Positions 1 through 6,564 of a DNA stretch of 8,764 nt are shown here, piece after piece. How positions within the stretch are numbered: the first letter of the stretch is position 1; the number at the start of each line of letters is the position of its first letter. The stretch comes from Lactobacillales bacterium (GTDB taxonomy: Bacteria; Bacillota; Bacilli; Lactobacillales; Vagococcaceae), in assembly GCA_015655485.1 (NCBI GenBank), contig JAATEZ010000347.1, positions 1 through 8,764 of the forward strand, written 5' to 3'. The notes beneath the pieces are model-generated. The model searched no databases, was not told the origin of the DNA, and saw only the letters and a program-made list of their open reading frames with translations. Made by a program: the position numbers and the translations under genes.

Positions 1-1139
1 GGAAAATCGACCATCCTCTTAATAAATCAGCCAATCTGTTTGACTTGGAGCCCCTTGCGCTCATCGCTCTTAGTGATCCGATTCGATCGGATGTAGCAAA
101 AACCATTGCCTTTTTTCAAGCAAACGGAATCGATGTCAAAGTTATTTCCGGTGATCATCCTGAAACAGTTTCTGCAATCGCCGCTCAAGCAGGAATCAAA
201 CAGGCAGAACTCTATGTTGATGCTCGGACTTTACAAAGTGAATCTGAGTTAAAAGCAGCTATTTATGAGTCAAACGTTATTGGGCGCGCTACTCCTACCC
301 AAAAAAGACAAATGATCCATTATCTAAAAGAAGATAATCGTGTGGCAATGACCGGAGACGGTGTCAATGACATTTTAGCGTTAAAAGAAGCTGACTGCAG
401 TATTGCAATGGGCTCCGGGAGTGACGCTGTCCGCCAGATTTCTCAAATTATCCTCATGGATGGAAAACTTTCTTCTTTGGTAGATGTAGTAAAAGAAGGC
501 AGATTAGTCGTAAACAACACCATTCGTTCTGCTTCAATGTATTACGTCAAAACAATTTATACAGTTGGATTAGCCCTATTAGCGATTTTCGGAAATGCTC
601 CCTTCCCTTTTATTCCCTTCCAAATCATGTTGATGGACATGTTCATTGAAGGTTTTCCTTCCTTCATGATTTCTTTTGAACGGAATGTAAATAAGCCCAT
701 CGACACCATTGGTTCTCATGTCCTAAAGTTCTCTGTACCTAATGCTGTAACGATCATGATTTGTGCTGTTTTGCTGCGTTTTTATTCCTATCTATACCCG
801 CTGGCGTCTGGGATGTATCCTACTATTTTATTTTTTACTGTAGCTTTTGTCTCTTTACACTTGATTTACCGGATTTATCAACCAGTAAATCTTTACCGCG
901 GAACCATCCTTCTTCTTGATCTTATTGGTTTCATCCTGGCACTGCTGATCTTTTGGCCATTCATGAATCTTCACGCTATAACGCGCCTCATGGTTTATTT
1001 TCTAATTGGAATCCTTCTTCTGGCAACATTTTCTACGGAAATTTTTGCTCGTCTGATTCAAAAAAGAGTGGATATATCATATGCTGAACGACAAAGCCAG
1101 AACATTGATTGGTACAGAGAAAAGAAAATGCCGAAATGA
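1..1139 (+). CDS. P-type cation-transporting ATPase, CtpE-like, C-terminal part (5' end outside window)
   Basis: Membrane pump that uses ATP to move a cation. The reading frame is open from base 3, so the N-terminal part, with the actuator domain and the phosphorylated Asp of DKTG, lies outside the window. What remains is the end of the phosphorylation domain and the C-terminal membrane domain. Visible motifs are LSDPIR near 69-86, an ISGDHPET stretch near 144-167 in place of the commoner TGD form, and the hinge TGDGVND at 351-371 followed by ALKEAD and AMGSGSD. About six hydrophobic segments follow, with a PFQIMLMDMF stretch near 616-645 typical of the cation-binding helices. The GDGVND and MGSGS context and the VVKEGRLVV helix resemble mycobacterial CtpE, which has been linked to calcium uptake. 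The ion moved here cannot be read from the sequence. It is convergent with all the other genes in the window and functionally separate from them. The family call is secure; the subfamily is from memory. Confidence 0.93.
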   Translation, partial: KIDHPLNKSANLFDLEPLALIALSDPIRSDVAKTIAFFQANGIDVKVISGDHPETVSAIAAQAGIKQAELYVDARTLQSESELKAAIYESNVIGRATPTQKRQMIHYLKEDNRVAMTGDGVNDILALKEADCSIAMGSGSDAVRQISQIILMDGKLSSLVDVVKEGRLVVNNTIRSASMYYVKTIYTVGLALLAIFGNAPFPFIPFQIMLMDMFIEGFPSFMISFERNVNKPIDTIGSHVLKFSVPNAVTIMICAVLLRFYSYLYPLASGMYPTILFFTVAFVSLHLIYRIYQPVNLYRGTILLLDLIGFILALLIFWPFMNLHAITRLMVYFLIGILLLATFSTEIFARLIQKRVDISYAERQSQNIDWYREKKMPK

Positions 1140-1157
1140 CTTCCTCGTAAAGAGCCG

Positions 1158-1208
1158 AAAAAACTTCTAGTGAAGTTCAGAATAACTGAAAATCACTAGA
1201 AGTTTTTT
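1158..1208 (+). terminator. Bidirectional rho-independent terminator
   Basis: A perfect 16-base inverted repeat, 1158-1173 with 1193-1208, flanks a loop that carries a second short stem (TTCAG 1176-1180 with CTGAA 1186-1190). The right arm ends in six T on the + strand, starting 19 bases after the ATPase stop codon. The left arm begins with six A, so the minus-strand transcript also ends in six U. It can therefore stop both the ATPase transcript and the converging minus-strand operon, although that operon's last stop codon lies more than 400 bases away. Confidence 0.9.
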
Positions 1209-1244
1209 ATTTATCATTCTTTTTCGATCCAAACAGACGCTAAT

Positions 1245-1273
1245 TATAATTCCCTTTGATTGTAAATAATCAA
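1245..1273 (+). promoter_or_regulatory. Possible orphan promoter -10 box with adjacent dyad
   Basis: A perfect TATAAT lies at 1245-1250. The hexamer 17 bases upstream (1222-1227, TTTCGA) is a poor -35. Just downstream, TTGATT at 1256-1261 and AATCAA at 1268-1273 form a six-base dyad with a six-base spacer, placed where a repressor site could cover a transcript start. No intact gene follows, so this may be the leftover control region of a decayed gene, or chance in AT-rich DNA. Confidence 0.25.
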
Positions 1274-1563
1274 TACTATGCAGACAATCAAAAAAGATCT
1301 TGCCAGTCGCTTGATCAATCATTGTTTTCAGGCAACGAACTGCCGCTATAAGTAGAAGGTCCCATCGGTTTATTTGTTGATCCTGACATCGCAGCATTTA
1401 TCATTATGCTCAAATTTATTGAGCCAATTGCAGCGAATGGATTTCCAAAAATCAATACAATTGTCTTCCTATCAAACTAGAATACCCGAACACCTCTCTA
1501 GGTGAAAAAACACTTTTCCATTCTCTATAAATTAGCAGATGAAACTAACACCGCTAAAATCAC

Positions 1564-1578
1564 TGATACATAGTATCA
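1564..1578. repeat. Short perfect palindrome downstream of the aminotransferase gene
   Basis: TGATAC at 1564-1569 and GTATCA at 1573-1578 are exact inverted repeats around a three-base spacer, 47 bases past the minus-strand stop codon. It could be a small stem in the operon's 3' untranslated region or a regulator-type operator. On the minus strand it is followed by only a weak T-rich stretch, so it is not a convincing terminator. Confidence 0.35.
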
Positions 1579-1624
1579 AAGTTAATGACACACTTATTGT
1601 AAGAGACACAGGAAAGAAAACTTT

Positions 1625-2707
1625 TTATGCTTCTGTCACTATTTCTTTTAACGCCTCTATAAAGGCGTGCATCTCATCATCTGTTCCGACAGTCACTCTG
1701 ATCCAAGTTGGATAGCCGTACTCCGTTCCGCCACGCACTAGTATATTCTTTTTGCGAAATTCCTCGACGATCTTTTCTGAATCCGCCTTTAGATTCACCA
1801 TCACAAAATTAGCATTTGAAGGAATATATTCAAACTCCAGCTCTTCAAATTCTTTGTAAAGAAAAGCAAATTGTTTTTTAGCATTCCCTAACACTTTTTC
1901 ATAAAATAGTTGATCATTTAAGCTTGCCGCTGCTGCAACCACCCCAAGTCTATTGGTATTTGGCGGAATTTTGTATTGACTGATTTCTTGAATGATTTTT
2001 TCTGAAGCGATGGCATACCCTATTCTTAAACCAGCTAATCCATAGACTTTCGAAAAGGTCCGTAAAAGAATAACATTGGCATAATCTTTTTGGGGTTGGA
2101 CAGAATCAATGGTTGTTCCATTTTGAATAAAGTCAATATAGGCTTCATCTAAAACTACCAAAATCTCTTTGGGAAGATTTTCTAGAAAATGCCTCAATTG
2201 ATTTTCAGAGAGCAGCGTTCCCGTTGGATTATTAGGGTTACAGATCCAAATGATTTTAGTTTTTTTAGTTACATTTTTCGCGATAGCTGATAAAGAAATC
2301 TGATGAGCAGTTAGCGGGACCTCTACCATTTTTCCATTCGATAAAAGAGTCGAAGTTTTGTACCATTCAAAAGTGGGTTTGGGAGCGATCGCCTCATCTT
2401 CTGGACTTAAATAAATTTGAGCGATTAGAGAGATAAGTTCAAAAGAACCGTTGCCAATCAATATCTTCTCACTAGGAATTTTATGATATTGCGCCAATAG
2501 ATTTCGTAAAGAAGTCGCAAAGACATCTGGATACACAGCAAGATTCTGTGAATGAACGGCCAATGCTGCCGGCACTTTATTAGAAAATCCCAGATTATTT
2601 TCATTTCGATCCAACTGAATGTAGCATCCCTGTTTTTCTTCAGGGATTTCTCTTTTTACATAATGACTGTTTTTCCTTGCAAGATTTTCCTTCTCCTGAA
2701 TACTCAA
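1625..2707 (-). CDS. HisC-like PLP-dependent aminotransferase (class I/II)
   Basis: A cytoplasmic fold-type I transaminase of 360 residues, the usual length for the histidinol-phosphate aminotransferase family. Visible in order are LDRNEN at 32-37, the CNPNNPTGT loop at 156-164, LDEAY at 187-191 (Asp188 should contact the PLP nitrogen), TFSK at 217-220 with Lys220 as the likely Schiff-base lysine, GLRIGYA at 226-232, and WIRVTVG at 335-341 with Arg337 as the probable carboxylate anchor. The start is TTG: the preceding gene's TGA overlaps it as TTGA, AAGGAG lies 10 bases upstream, and no ATG is available near the N-terminus. It is the last gene of the operon and translationally coupled to the HcxA-like dehydrogenase. 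The family often acts on substrates other than histidinol phosphate. The N-terminal motif reads NENN rather than NENP, and no other histidine gene is in the window. A role in an amino acid/oxo acid step alongside its neighbours is inferred; the substrate is unknown. Confidence 0.92.
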   Translation of the reverse strand: MSIQEKENLARKNSHYVKREIPEEKQGCYIQLDRNENNLGFSNKVPAALAVHSQNLAVYPDVFATSLRNLLAQYHKIPSEKILIGNGSFELISLIAQIYLSPEDEAIAPKPTFEWYKTSTLLSNGKMVEVPLTAHQISLSAIAKNVTKKTKIIWICNPNNPTGTLLSENQLRHFLENLPKEILVVLDEAYIDFIQNGTTIDSVQPQKDYANVILLRTFSKVYGLAGLRIGYAIASEKIIQEISQYKIPPNTNRLGVVAAAASLNDQLFYEKVLGNAKKQFAFLYKEFEELEFEYIPSNANFVMVNLKADSEKIVEEFRKKNILVRGGTEYGYPTWIRVTVGTDDEMHAFIEALKEIVTEA

Positions 2708-3801
2708 AACGGCTTCACTCCTTTTTCTTGCAGCAGATCCTCCACCTGGAACATTCCTGATTCTATGGATTCAATCGTTTGACCAAAGCCTAAAGCAGCA
2801 TAGGCTTCTTTGTACCCATTCCATAACATTTCGGCTAGTCTATGCACTTTTTCTTGATCTTTTAAATTTAAATCACCCAAAGTAAACACATTATCAAACT
2901 CAGAAAAAAGAACGATCCTTTCCTTAAGCAACGCCTCATCTTCGCTCTGAAGAGACTGTTGCAACAACAAACCAAACCCAACCTTCTCACCATGCAAAAG
3001 ATGATGAGTTTCCGGGAAAAAGGTAGAGACATTATAAAAAGGATGAGCGATTCCTTGAAAAAGTGTTCCAGTCTGGATGCTCCCAGTTAAACCGGCTAAA
3101 AAAATAATCGCATCGATCGTCTGAATAGCAGCCTCTCCAAAATGATTTTCTTGCGCTTGCCTGACAGCTTTTTCTGTATTATTGTTCAAAATGTCAAATG
3201 CTCTTTTAGCAATATCTGCCATCACTTGCAGCGCTGTATCATTTTCTTTCATGTTTAAATAAGGGCTTATCTCATACCATTTTGCAAAAGTATCGATGAC
3301 CCCGGCATATAAATAACGCACTGGGGCTTTCAGCAATATTTTTGTATCTGCTAAAATCAACCTTGGTCCGACTGGATTAAAAAAGGGCTCAACAAATTGT
3401 CCTTGGTCATTATAAAGAATGGATACGGCAGCCCAAGAAGCGCAGGTCGCCGCAATAGTTGGAATAGTGACTACAGGGACATCCATGATCGAGCCCACCA
3501 CTTTAGCAGTATCAATGACTCTGCCTCCGCCGATACCAATCACAAGATCCGTTTGCTGTTCTTTCGCTCTAAATGCATAAGCTTCAGCCTTTTTTTTGGT
3601 TGGATATCCAAAAAAATATTCTTGAGTATAGACTATTCCTTCTTGATTCAAACTTTGAAACAGGTTCTCAGATACCACTTCAAAACTTTTCTCGCTTCCG
3701 ATGATAAAAGCATTCTGTCCGAATTTATTTATATACTTACCCGCGTTTTTCAGGATTTCTGGTATATTGATATATTCTTTGGGTATTTCAAATCTGACCA
3801 T
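2704..3801 (-). CDS. Iron-containing/GldA-type alcohol dehydrogenase, YbdH/HcxA-like (2-oxo acid reductase?)
   Basis: A cytoplasmic NAD(P)-dependent metal dehydrogenase of 365 residues, full length for the GldA branch of the iron-containing alcohol dehydrogenases. GGGRVIDTAK at 91-100 is the glycine-rich nucleotide site. The three metal ligands expected from glycerol dehydrogenase are present as Asp170, His253 and His270; the 17-residue spacing between the two histidines matches E. coli GldA. The segments IPTIAATCASW (113-123), YAGVIDTFAKWYE (165-177) and HGEKVGFG (270-277) resemble E. coli YbdH (HcxA), reported to reduce 2-oxo acids such as 2-oxoglutarate and 2-oxobutyrate, more closely than they resemble true glycerol dehydrogenase. 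The start is ATG with an ideal AAGGAGGTG nine bases upstream. Its stop overlaps the aminotransferase start by four bases, so the two products are probably made together. In E. coli, ybdH also lies beside an aminotransferase gene, ybdL, of a different subfamily. An oxo acid/hydroxy acid role is inference from this likeness. Confidence 0.88.
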   Translation of the reverse strand: MVRFEIPKEYINIPEILKNAGKYINKFGQNAFIIGSEKSFEVVSENLFQSLNQEGIVYTQEYFFGYPTKKKAEAYAFRAKEQQTDLVIGIGGGRVIDTAKVVGSIMDVPVVTIPTIAATCASWAAVSILYNDQGQFVEPFFNPVGPRLILADTKILLKAPVRYLYAGVIDTFAKWYEISPYLNMKENDTALQVMADIAKRAFDILNNNTEKAVRQAQENHFGEAAIQTIDAIIFLAGLTGSIQTGTLFQGIAHPFYNVSTFFPETHHLLHGEKVGFGLLLQQSLQSEDEALLKERIVLFSEFDNVFTLGDLNLKDQEKVHRLAEMLWNGYKEAYAALGFGQTIESIESGMFQVEDLLQEKGVKPF

Positions 3802-3808
3802 TTATCCA

Positions 3809-3817
3809 CACCTCCTT
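3809..3817 (-). promoter_or_regulatory. Strong ribosome binding site of the HcxA-like gene
   Basis: The minus strand reads AAGGAGGTG, a near-complete match to the 16S rRNA tail, nine bases before the ATG at 3801. The end of the SsuB-like gene (stop codon 3816-3818) lies inside it, so ribosomes finishing the ATPase gene end on this site. Confidence 0.85.
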
Positions 3818-4565
3818 ATATGACATAATCTTCAGCCGGATCCGGCTGATTTTTTCTTAATATTTTTTTTAAAATAGCATTTGTAAAATAGGTCTTATCG
3901 TTGCTTACGATTCGCGGTCTTGATAAAGTTATTTCCACAACTTCAATCACTATTCCATCTTCAATAATAAAAACTCGGTCAGCTAAAGTAACGGCTTCTT
4001 CCACATCATGTGTTACTAAAACGGCTGTAAATCTTTGTTCCACCCAGATAGACTCAATCAGATTTTGCATTTCCATTCTTGTCAAGGCATCCAAAGCACC
4101 CAGCGGCTCATCCAACAATAATATCCGCGGCTGACCAATCAAAGCTCTGGCAAGAGAAACCCGCTGTTTTTGGCCGCCAGACAATTTATCTGGATAAATA
4201 TCTTTTTTATCCGCAAGTCCAATCTTTTCAAGTGTATCTAAAACTACTCGAGAATCTTGCTCTTCTGTACCTAATTGAACATTTGCGGCGACTGTTTTCC
4301 AAGGTAAAAGTCGTGGTTCTTGAAACAAATAACGGACTTGAGGATTGATCCCCTGTACTTTCTTTTGATCAATGAGAATTTCTCCTTCATCGCTCTCTTC
4401 CAGTCCGGCAATCAAACGCAAAAGTGTACTTTTTCCTGAACCGCTATGACCTACTATGGCTACAAATTCGCCTGCTCTTATCGTCATCTCAATTTTCTTC
4501 AAAACTTTTACCTGATCAAAATTTTTTTCTATTGAATGAATAGCTAGTGAAAATCCCTCAGTCAA
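3816..4565 (-). CDS. ABC transporter ATP-binding protein, SsuB/TauB/NrtD type
   Basis: ATPase subunit of a sulfonate/taurine/nitrate-type importer, acting at the inner face of the membrane with the SsuC-like permease. From a TTG start it has 249 residues. Walker A GHSGSGKST is at 39-47, the Q-loop FQEPRLLPW at 81-89 (the LLPW form is typical of this subfamily), the signature LSGGQKQR at 128-135, Walker B ILLLDEP at 148-154, and the switch His at 186 in THD. The frame extends upstream to a GTG at 4610 and an ATG at 4601, overlapping the permease gene. I prefer TTG at 4565 because AGGAG sits seven bases upstream, because homologues normally begin just before this point, and because it leaves a clean 20-base gap after the permease. 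The ATG at 4601 has a weaker AAGGTG and remains possible. The C-terminal tail of about 25 residues ends in EDYVI. Confidence 0.93.
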   Translation of the reverse strand: MTEGFSLAIHSIEKNFDQVKVLKKIEMTIRAGEFVAIVGHSGSGKSTLLRLIAGLEESDEGEILIDQKKVQGINPQVRYLFQEPRLLPWKTVAANVQLGTEEQDSRVVLDTLEKIGLADKKDIYPDKLSGGQKQRVSLARALIGQPRILLLDEPLGALDALTRMEMQNLIESIWVEQRFTAVLVTHDVEEAVTLADRVFIIEDGIVIEVVEITLSRPRIVSNDKTYFTNAILKKILRKNQPDPAEDYVI

Positions 4566-4572
4566 AAGTCTG

Positions 4573-4577
4573 CTCCT
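4573..4577 (-). promoter_or_regulatory. Ribosome binding site deciding the TTG start of the SsuB-like ATPase
   Basis: AGGAG on the minus strand, seven bases before TTG (4565-4563) and nine bases past the permease stop codon. No equally good site precedes the GTG at 4610. Confidence 0.6.
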
Positions 4578-4585
4578 CTCTTTTC

Positions 4586-5353
4586 TTAGATTTTTTTCCA
4601 TCTTAAACACCTTTTCTCTACAATAGAAGCTAAGACATCTGAAAGCTTTCCTAATAAAGCATAAAGAATAATGCTTAAAACTACTTTATCCATCTGCATC
4701 AAGCCTCTGGCGGTCATGGCCATATATCCGATCCCAGCATCCGTAGCCACAGTTTCTGCCGCGATCAGTACCAGCCACATGATGCCTAAGGAAAGTCTTA
4801 CTCCAACCAAAATTGAAGAAAGAGCACTAGGGAAAATAATATTTTTAAACATTGAAAATCGAGAAAAACCATAAACGGAGCCCATCTCCAGCAAATCTTG
4901 ATCTACAGACTTGATTCCATGGTAAGTATTCGCATAGATAGGGAAAAAAACACCAAAAGCTACTAAAATGACTTTCATTTCTTCACCGATCCCAAACCAG
5001 ATGATCATCAAAGGAATGATCGCTAAGGCCGGAATATTCCGCAGCATTTGCACCGTAGTATTGAAAAAAAGATTGATCGTAACGGATAACCCGTTGATCA
5101 GACCCAAAACAAAACCAATGAGACCGCCAATGAAAAAGCCCATAAATGCCCGTTTGGTACTTACAAAAATATAATTTTGCAACTCACCTGTTTTTAACAT
5201 CGCTATCGCCCGATCCACTACTTCTGATGGAGAAGGGAGCAACAGTGTATCACTTGGATGTAAAGTGGCCTCATACCAGAAAAAGATCAATAGCAGAGGA
5301 ACTAGCCAGGGGATGATCATTCTCAAAGCTTGGTGTTTCTTTATATATTTCAT
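4586..5353 (-). CDS. ABC transporter permease, SsuC/TauC/NrtB type
   Basis: Integral membrane subunit of 255 residues for the same importer. Hydrophobic segments lie at about 12-28, 70-90, 108-122, 127-141, 178-200 and 224-238, giving the usual six-helix layout. The cytoplasmic coupling loop expected of binding-protein-dependent permeases, with LLEMGSVYGFSR followed by FKNIIFPSA, lies at 154-177 and would dock on the ATPase Q-loop region. LPSPSEV at 39-45, after the first helix, is typical of this subfamily. The ATG start has AGGAG six bases upstream. The gene sits 31 bases after the binding-protein gene and 20 before the ATPase gene, as in ssu/tau operons. The family is clear; whether the substrate is a sulfonate, taurine, nitrate or another small anion is not. 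Confidence 0.94.
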   Translation of the reverse strand: MKYIKKHQALRMIIPWLVPLLLIFFWYEATLHPSDTLLLPSPSEVVDRAIAMLKTGELQNYIFVSTKRAFMGFFIGGLIGFVLGLINGLSVTINLFFNTTVQMLRNIPALAIIPLMIIWFGIGEEMKVILVAFGVFFPIYANTYHGIKSVDQDLLEMGSVYGFSRFSMFKNIIFPSALSSILVGVRLSLGIMWLVLIAAETVATDAGIGYMAMTARGLMQMDKVVLSIILYALLGKLSDVLASIVEKRCLRWKKI

Positions 5354-5384
5354 TGTGTTCTCCTACCTTTACCGACACTGGTCC

Positions 5385-6431
5385 TCATTGATATTTGGCG
5401 ATCGCTGCTTGCAATTCCGAAGTGTATTTGTCTGTATAGAAATCTGCAACATTCACTTTCTTTTCTAATAATCCAGCGTCTAAGAAGACGTCCGCCACAT
5501 CCTGTCCCGAGGTGATCACTTCATCAGAGACCGGAATAACTGCTGAATCACCTAAAGATAATCCCTCTTTTATCGCTGCCAAAGAGTCAGTCTGCGTTTG
5601 CCCTGTTGGTTCAGCGTTTGTCTTTGCCCAATCCTCAGGGTTTTCTTTGATCCATTTGTAAGCTTGATTGATTCTTCCTAGAAAGTCAAAAAGTGCTGCT
5701 CTTTTTTGTTTATCAGCCAAGGTTTTACTTGAAACAACATAAGGAAAATAGCCTGATAATTTTTCGCCGCCCTTTGCTAAAGTTGTGGCTCCTTTTTCTT
5801 TTGCTGCAACGATCGAATTTCCAAATCCAGCATACGCATCAATACTCCCGCCTAAAAGAGCCGCCGCTCCGTCGGAAGCAGTCACTTCTACAGGAACGAT
5901 GTCACTCCAGCTTAGACCCGCTTCTTCTAAATATTTATACAGAAAATAATGAGCCGTTGTACCTTTTACATAGCCTACTTTTTTCCCCTTAAGATCAGCG
6001 ATCGACTGGATCTGCGAATCTTTGCCCACAATGATCTCTTGATTGATCGTCGTGATTTTATCGCTTAATACCGCTACCACCTTAAAATTACCGCCATTGG
6101 CAGCTTGTGAAGCAAAAATTGGCGGGATCTCACTGGTCCTAGTTACATCGATCTGGCCTGAAATAATCGATTCGATTGAAACACTCCCGCTATCAAACAC
6201 CGTGTCTTCTATGCTGTAATCGGTATCGCTTAAATCAGCATCTTTTAAAAGCCCGCTGACTTCTTTCCATTGGACGTCTCCGACCTTGATTGTAATATCG
6301 CTCAAATCACTCCCCGAAGAGGATCCGGTTGAACTGGCAGTACTATTATCCTTACTGGCACTGCATCCAGCTGCACCTATTGAAATTGCCCCAATCAAAA
6401 AAGTAAACCATAAGCCCTTCTTCCATTTCAT
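5385..6431 (-). CDS. SsuA-like substrate-binding lipoprotein of the ABC importer
   Basis: Extracellular solute receptor for the SsuB/SsuC-like importer, 348 residues. It begins with MKWKK, a hydrophobic stretch and the lipobox GAAGC with Cys23 as the lipid-anchored residue. A Ser/Thr/Gly/Asn-rich linker at about 24-45 tethers the domain to the membrane. The mature part is a periplasmic-binding fold of the SsuA/NMT1 type: ITIKVGDVQW, then SGQIDVTR near 91-98, DLKGKKVGYVKGTTAHYFLYKYLEEAGL split over about 145-172, and GGSIDAYAGFG near 193-203. The DLKGKKV-KGTTAHY block is characteristic of aliphatic-sulfonate receptors. The frame also has an ATG at 6467, but the one at 6431 has GGAGG seven bases upstream and begins the signal peptide directly. 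It heads the transporter genes, as is usual for operons that need excess receptor. The ligand is inferred only at family level. Confidence 0.93.
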   Translation of the reverse strand: MKWKKGLWFTFLIGAISIGAAGCSASKDNSTASSTGSSSGSDLSDITIKVGDVQWKEVSGLLKDADLSDTDYSIEDTVFDSGSVSIESIISGQIDVTRTSEIPPIFASQAANGGNFKVVAVLSDKITTINQEIIVGKDSQIQSIADLKGKKVGYVKGTTAHYFLYKYLEEAGLSWSDIVPVEVTASDGAAALLGGSIDAYAGFGNSIVAAKEKGATTLAKGGEKLSGYFPYVVSSKTLADKQKRAALFDFLGRINQAYKWIKENPEDWAKTNAEPTGQTQTDSLAAIKEGLSLGDSAVIPVSDEVITSGQDVADVFLDAGLLEKKVNVADFYTDKYTSELQAAIAKYQ

Positions 6432-6438
6432 AGTTTTT

Positions 6439-6443
6439 CCTCC
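6439..6443 (-). promoter_or_regulatory. Ribosome binding site deciding the binding-protein start
   Basis: GGAGG on the minus strand, seven bases before the ATG at 6431. It supports the start at the signal peptide over the in-frame ATG 36 bases further upstream. Confidence 0.85.
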
Positions 6444-6490
6444 ATTTTCAGTTGTTTTCTGACTCATTTACCCATTCGTTTTGTATTGAA

Positions 6491-6539
6491 AAATTATTGG
6501 CTTTTTTCTCCATATTTCTGCATATAACGCCAATTTTTT
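6491..6539 (-). terminator. Hairpin between cysK and the SsuA-like gene, possible weak terminator or attenuator
   Basis: ATTGGC at 6496-6501 and GCCAAT at 6529-6534 are exact inverted repeats with a 27-base loop. In the minus-strand transcript the stem is preceded by an A-run and followed, after two bases, by five U, so A-U pairs can lengthen it. The + strand also shows six T after the right arm. The long loop and short GC core make strong termination doubtful. It may cut read-through from the cysK group into the transporter group. I see no convincing promoter between it and 6431. Confidence 0.35.
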
Positions 6540-6564
6540 CTTTCAATCGATTTTATTCGTATCT

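Larger units (their letters stand above)
1209..1624. other. Intergenic region without an intact gene; possible decayed coding scraps
   Basis: No complete gene with a ribosome binding site is visible on either strand. On the + strand, 1355-1480 reads as 41 sense codons with protein-like composition (including GPIGLFVDPD, then FIEPIAANGFPKIN) before a TAG, but it has an in-frame TAA just upstream and no start. In a second frame, an ATG at 1278 gives 25 codons, then stops. A third + frame from the ATG at 1539 (MKLTPLKSL...) runs 58 codons, but its second half is antisense to the aminotransferase gene and it has no ribosome binding site. I do not recognise any of the three. Together they suggest a degraded gene or two. 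A five-base-pair hairpin, CACCT/AGGTG, lies at 1491-1504 without a T-run. Confidence 0.4.

Noticed and set aside
1256..1273. FNR/CRP-like site TTGAT...ATCAA
   Set aside because: The spacer between half-sites is eight bases; the FNR box needs four, so it is listed only as a dyad.
1167..1397. 76-residue minus-strand open frame
   Set aside because: It runs into the terminator hairpin, has no ribosome binding site and has no recognisable motif; best read as chance.
2704..3801. True glycerol dehydrogenase
   Set aside because: Metal ligands are shared with GldA, but the IAATCASW and AKWYE segments fit the YbdH/HcxA branch better, and no glycerol genes are nearby.
3397..3828. 143-codon + strand frame opposite the dehydrogenase gene
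   Set aside because: It is the antisense of a gene with complete metal ligands and a perfect ribosome binding site; its own composition is not protein-like.
6432..6564. T-box or S-box riboswitch before the sulfonate-type genes
   Set aside because: The space is too short and none of the conserved T-box or S-box motifs is visible; only one simple hairpin is present.
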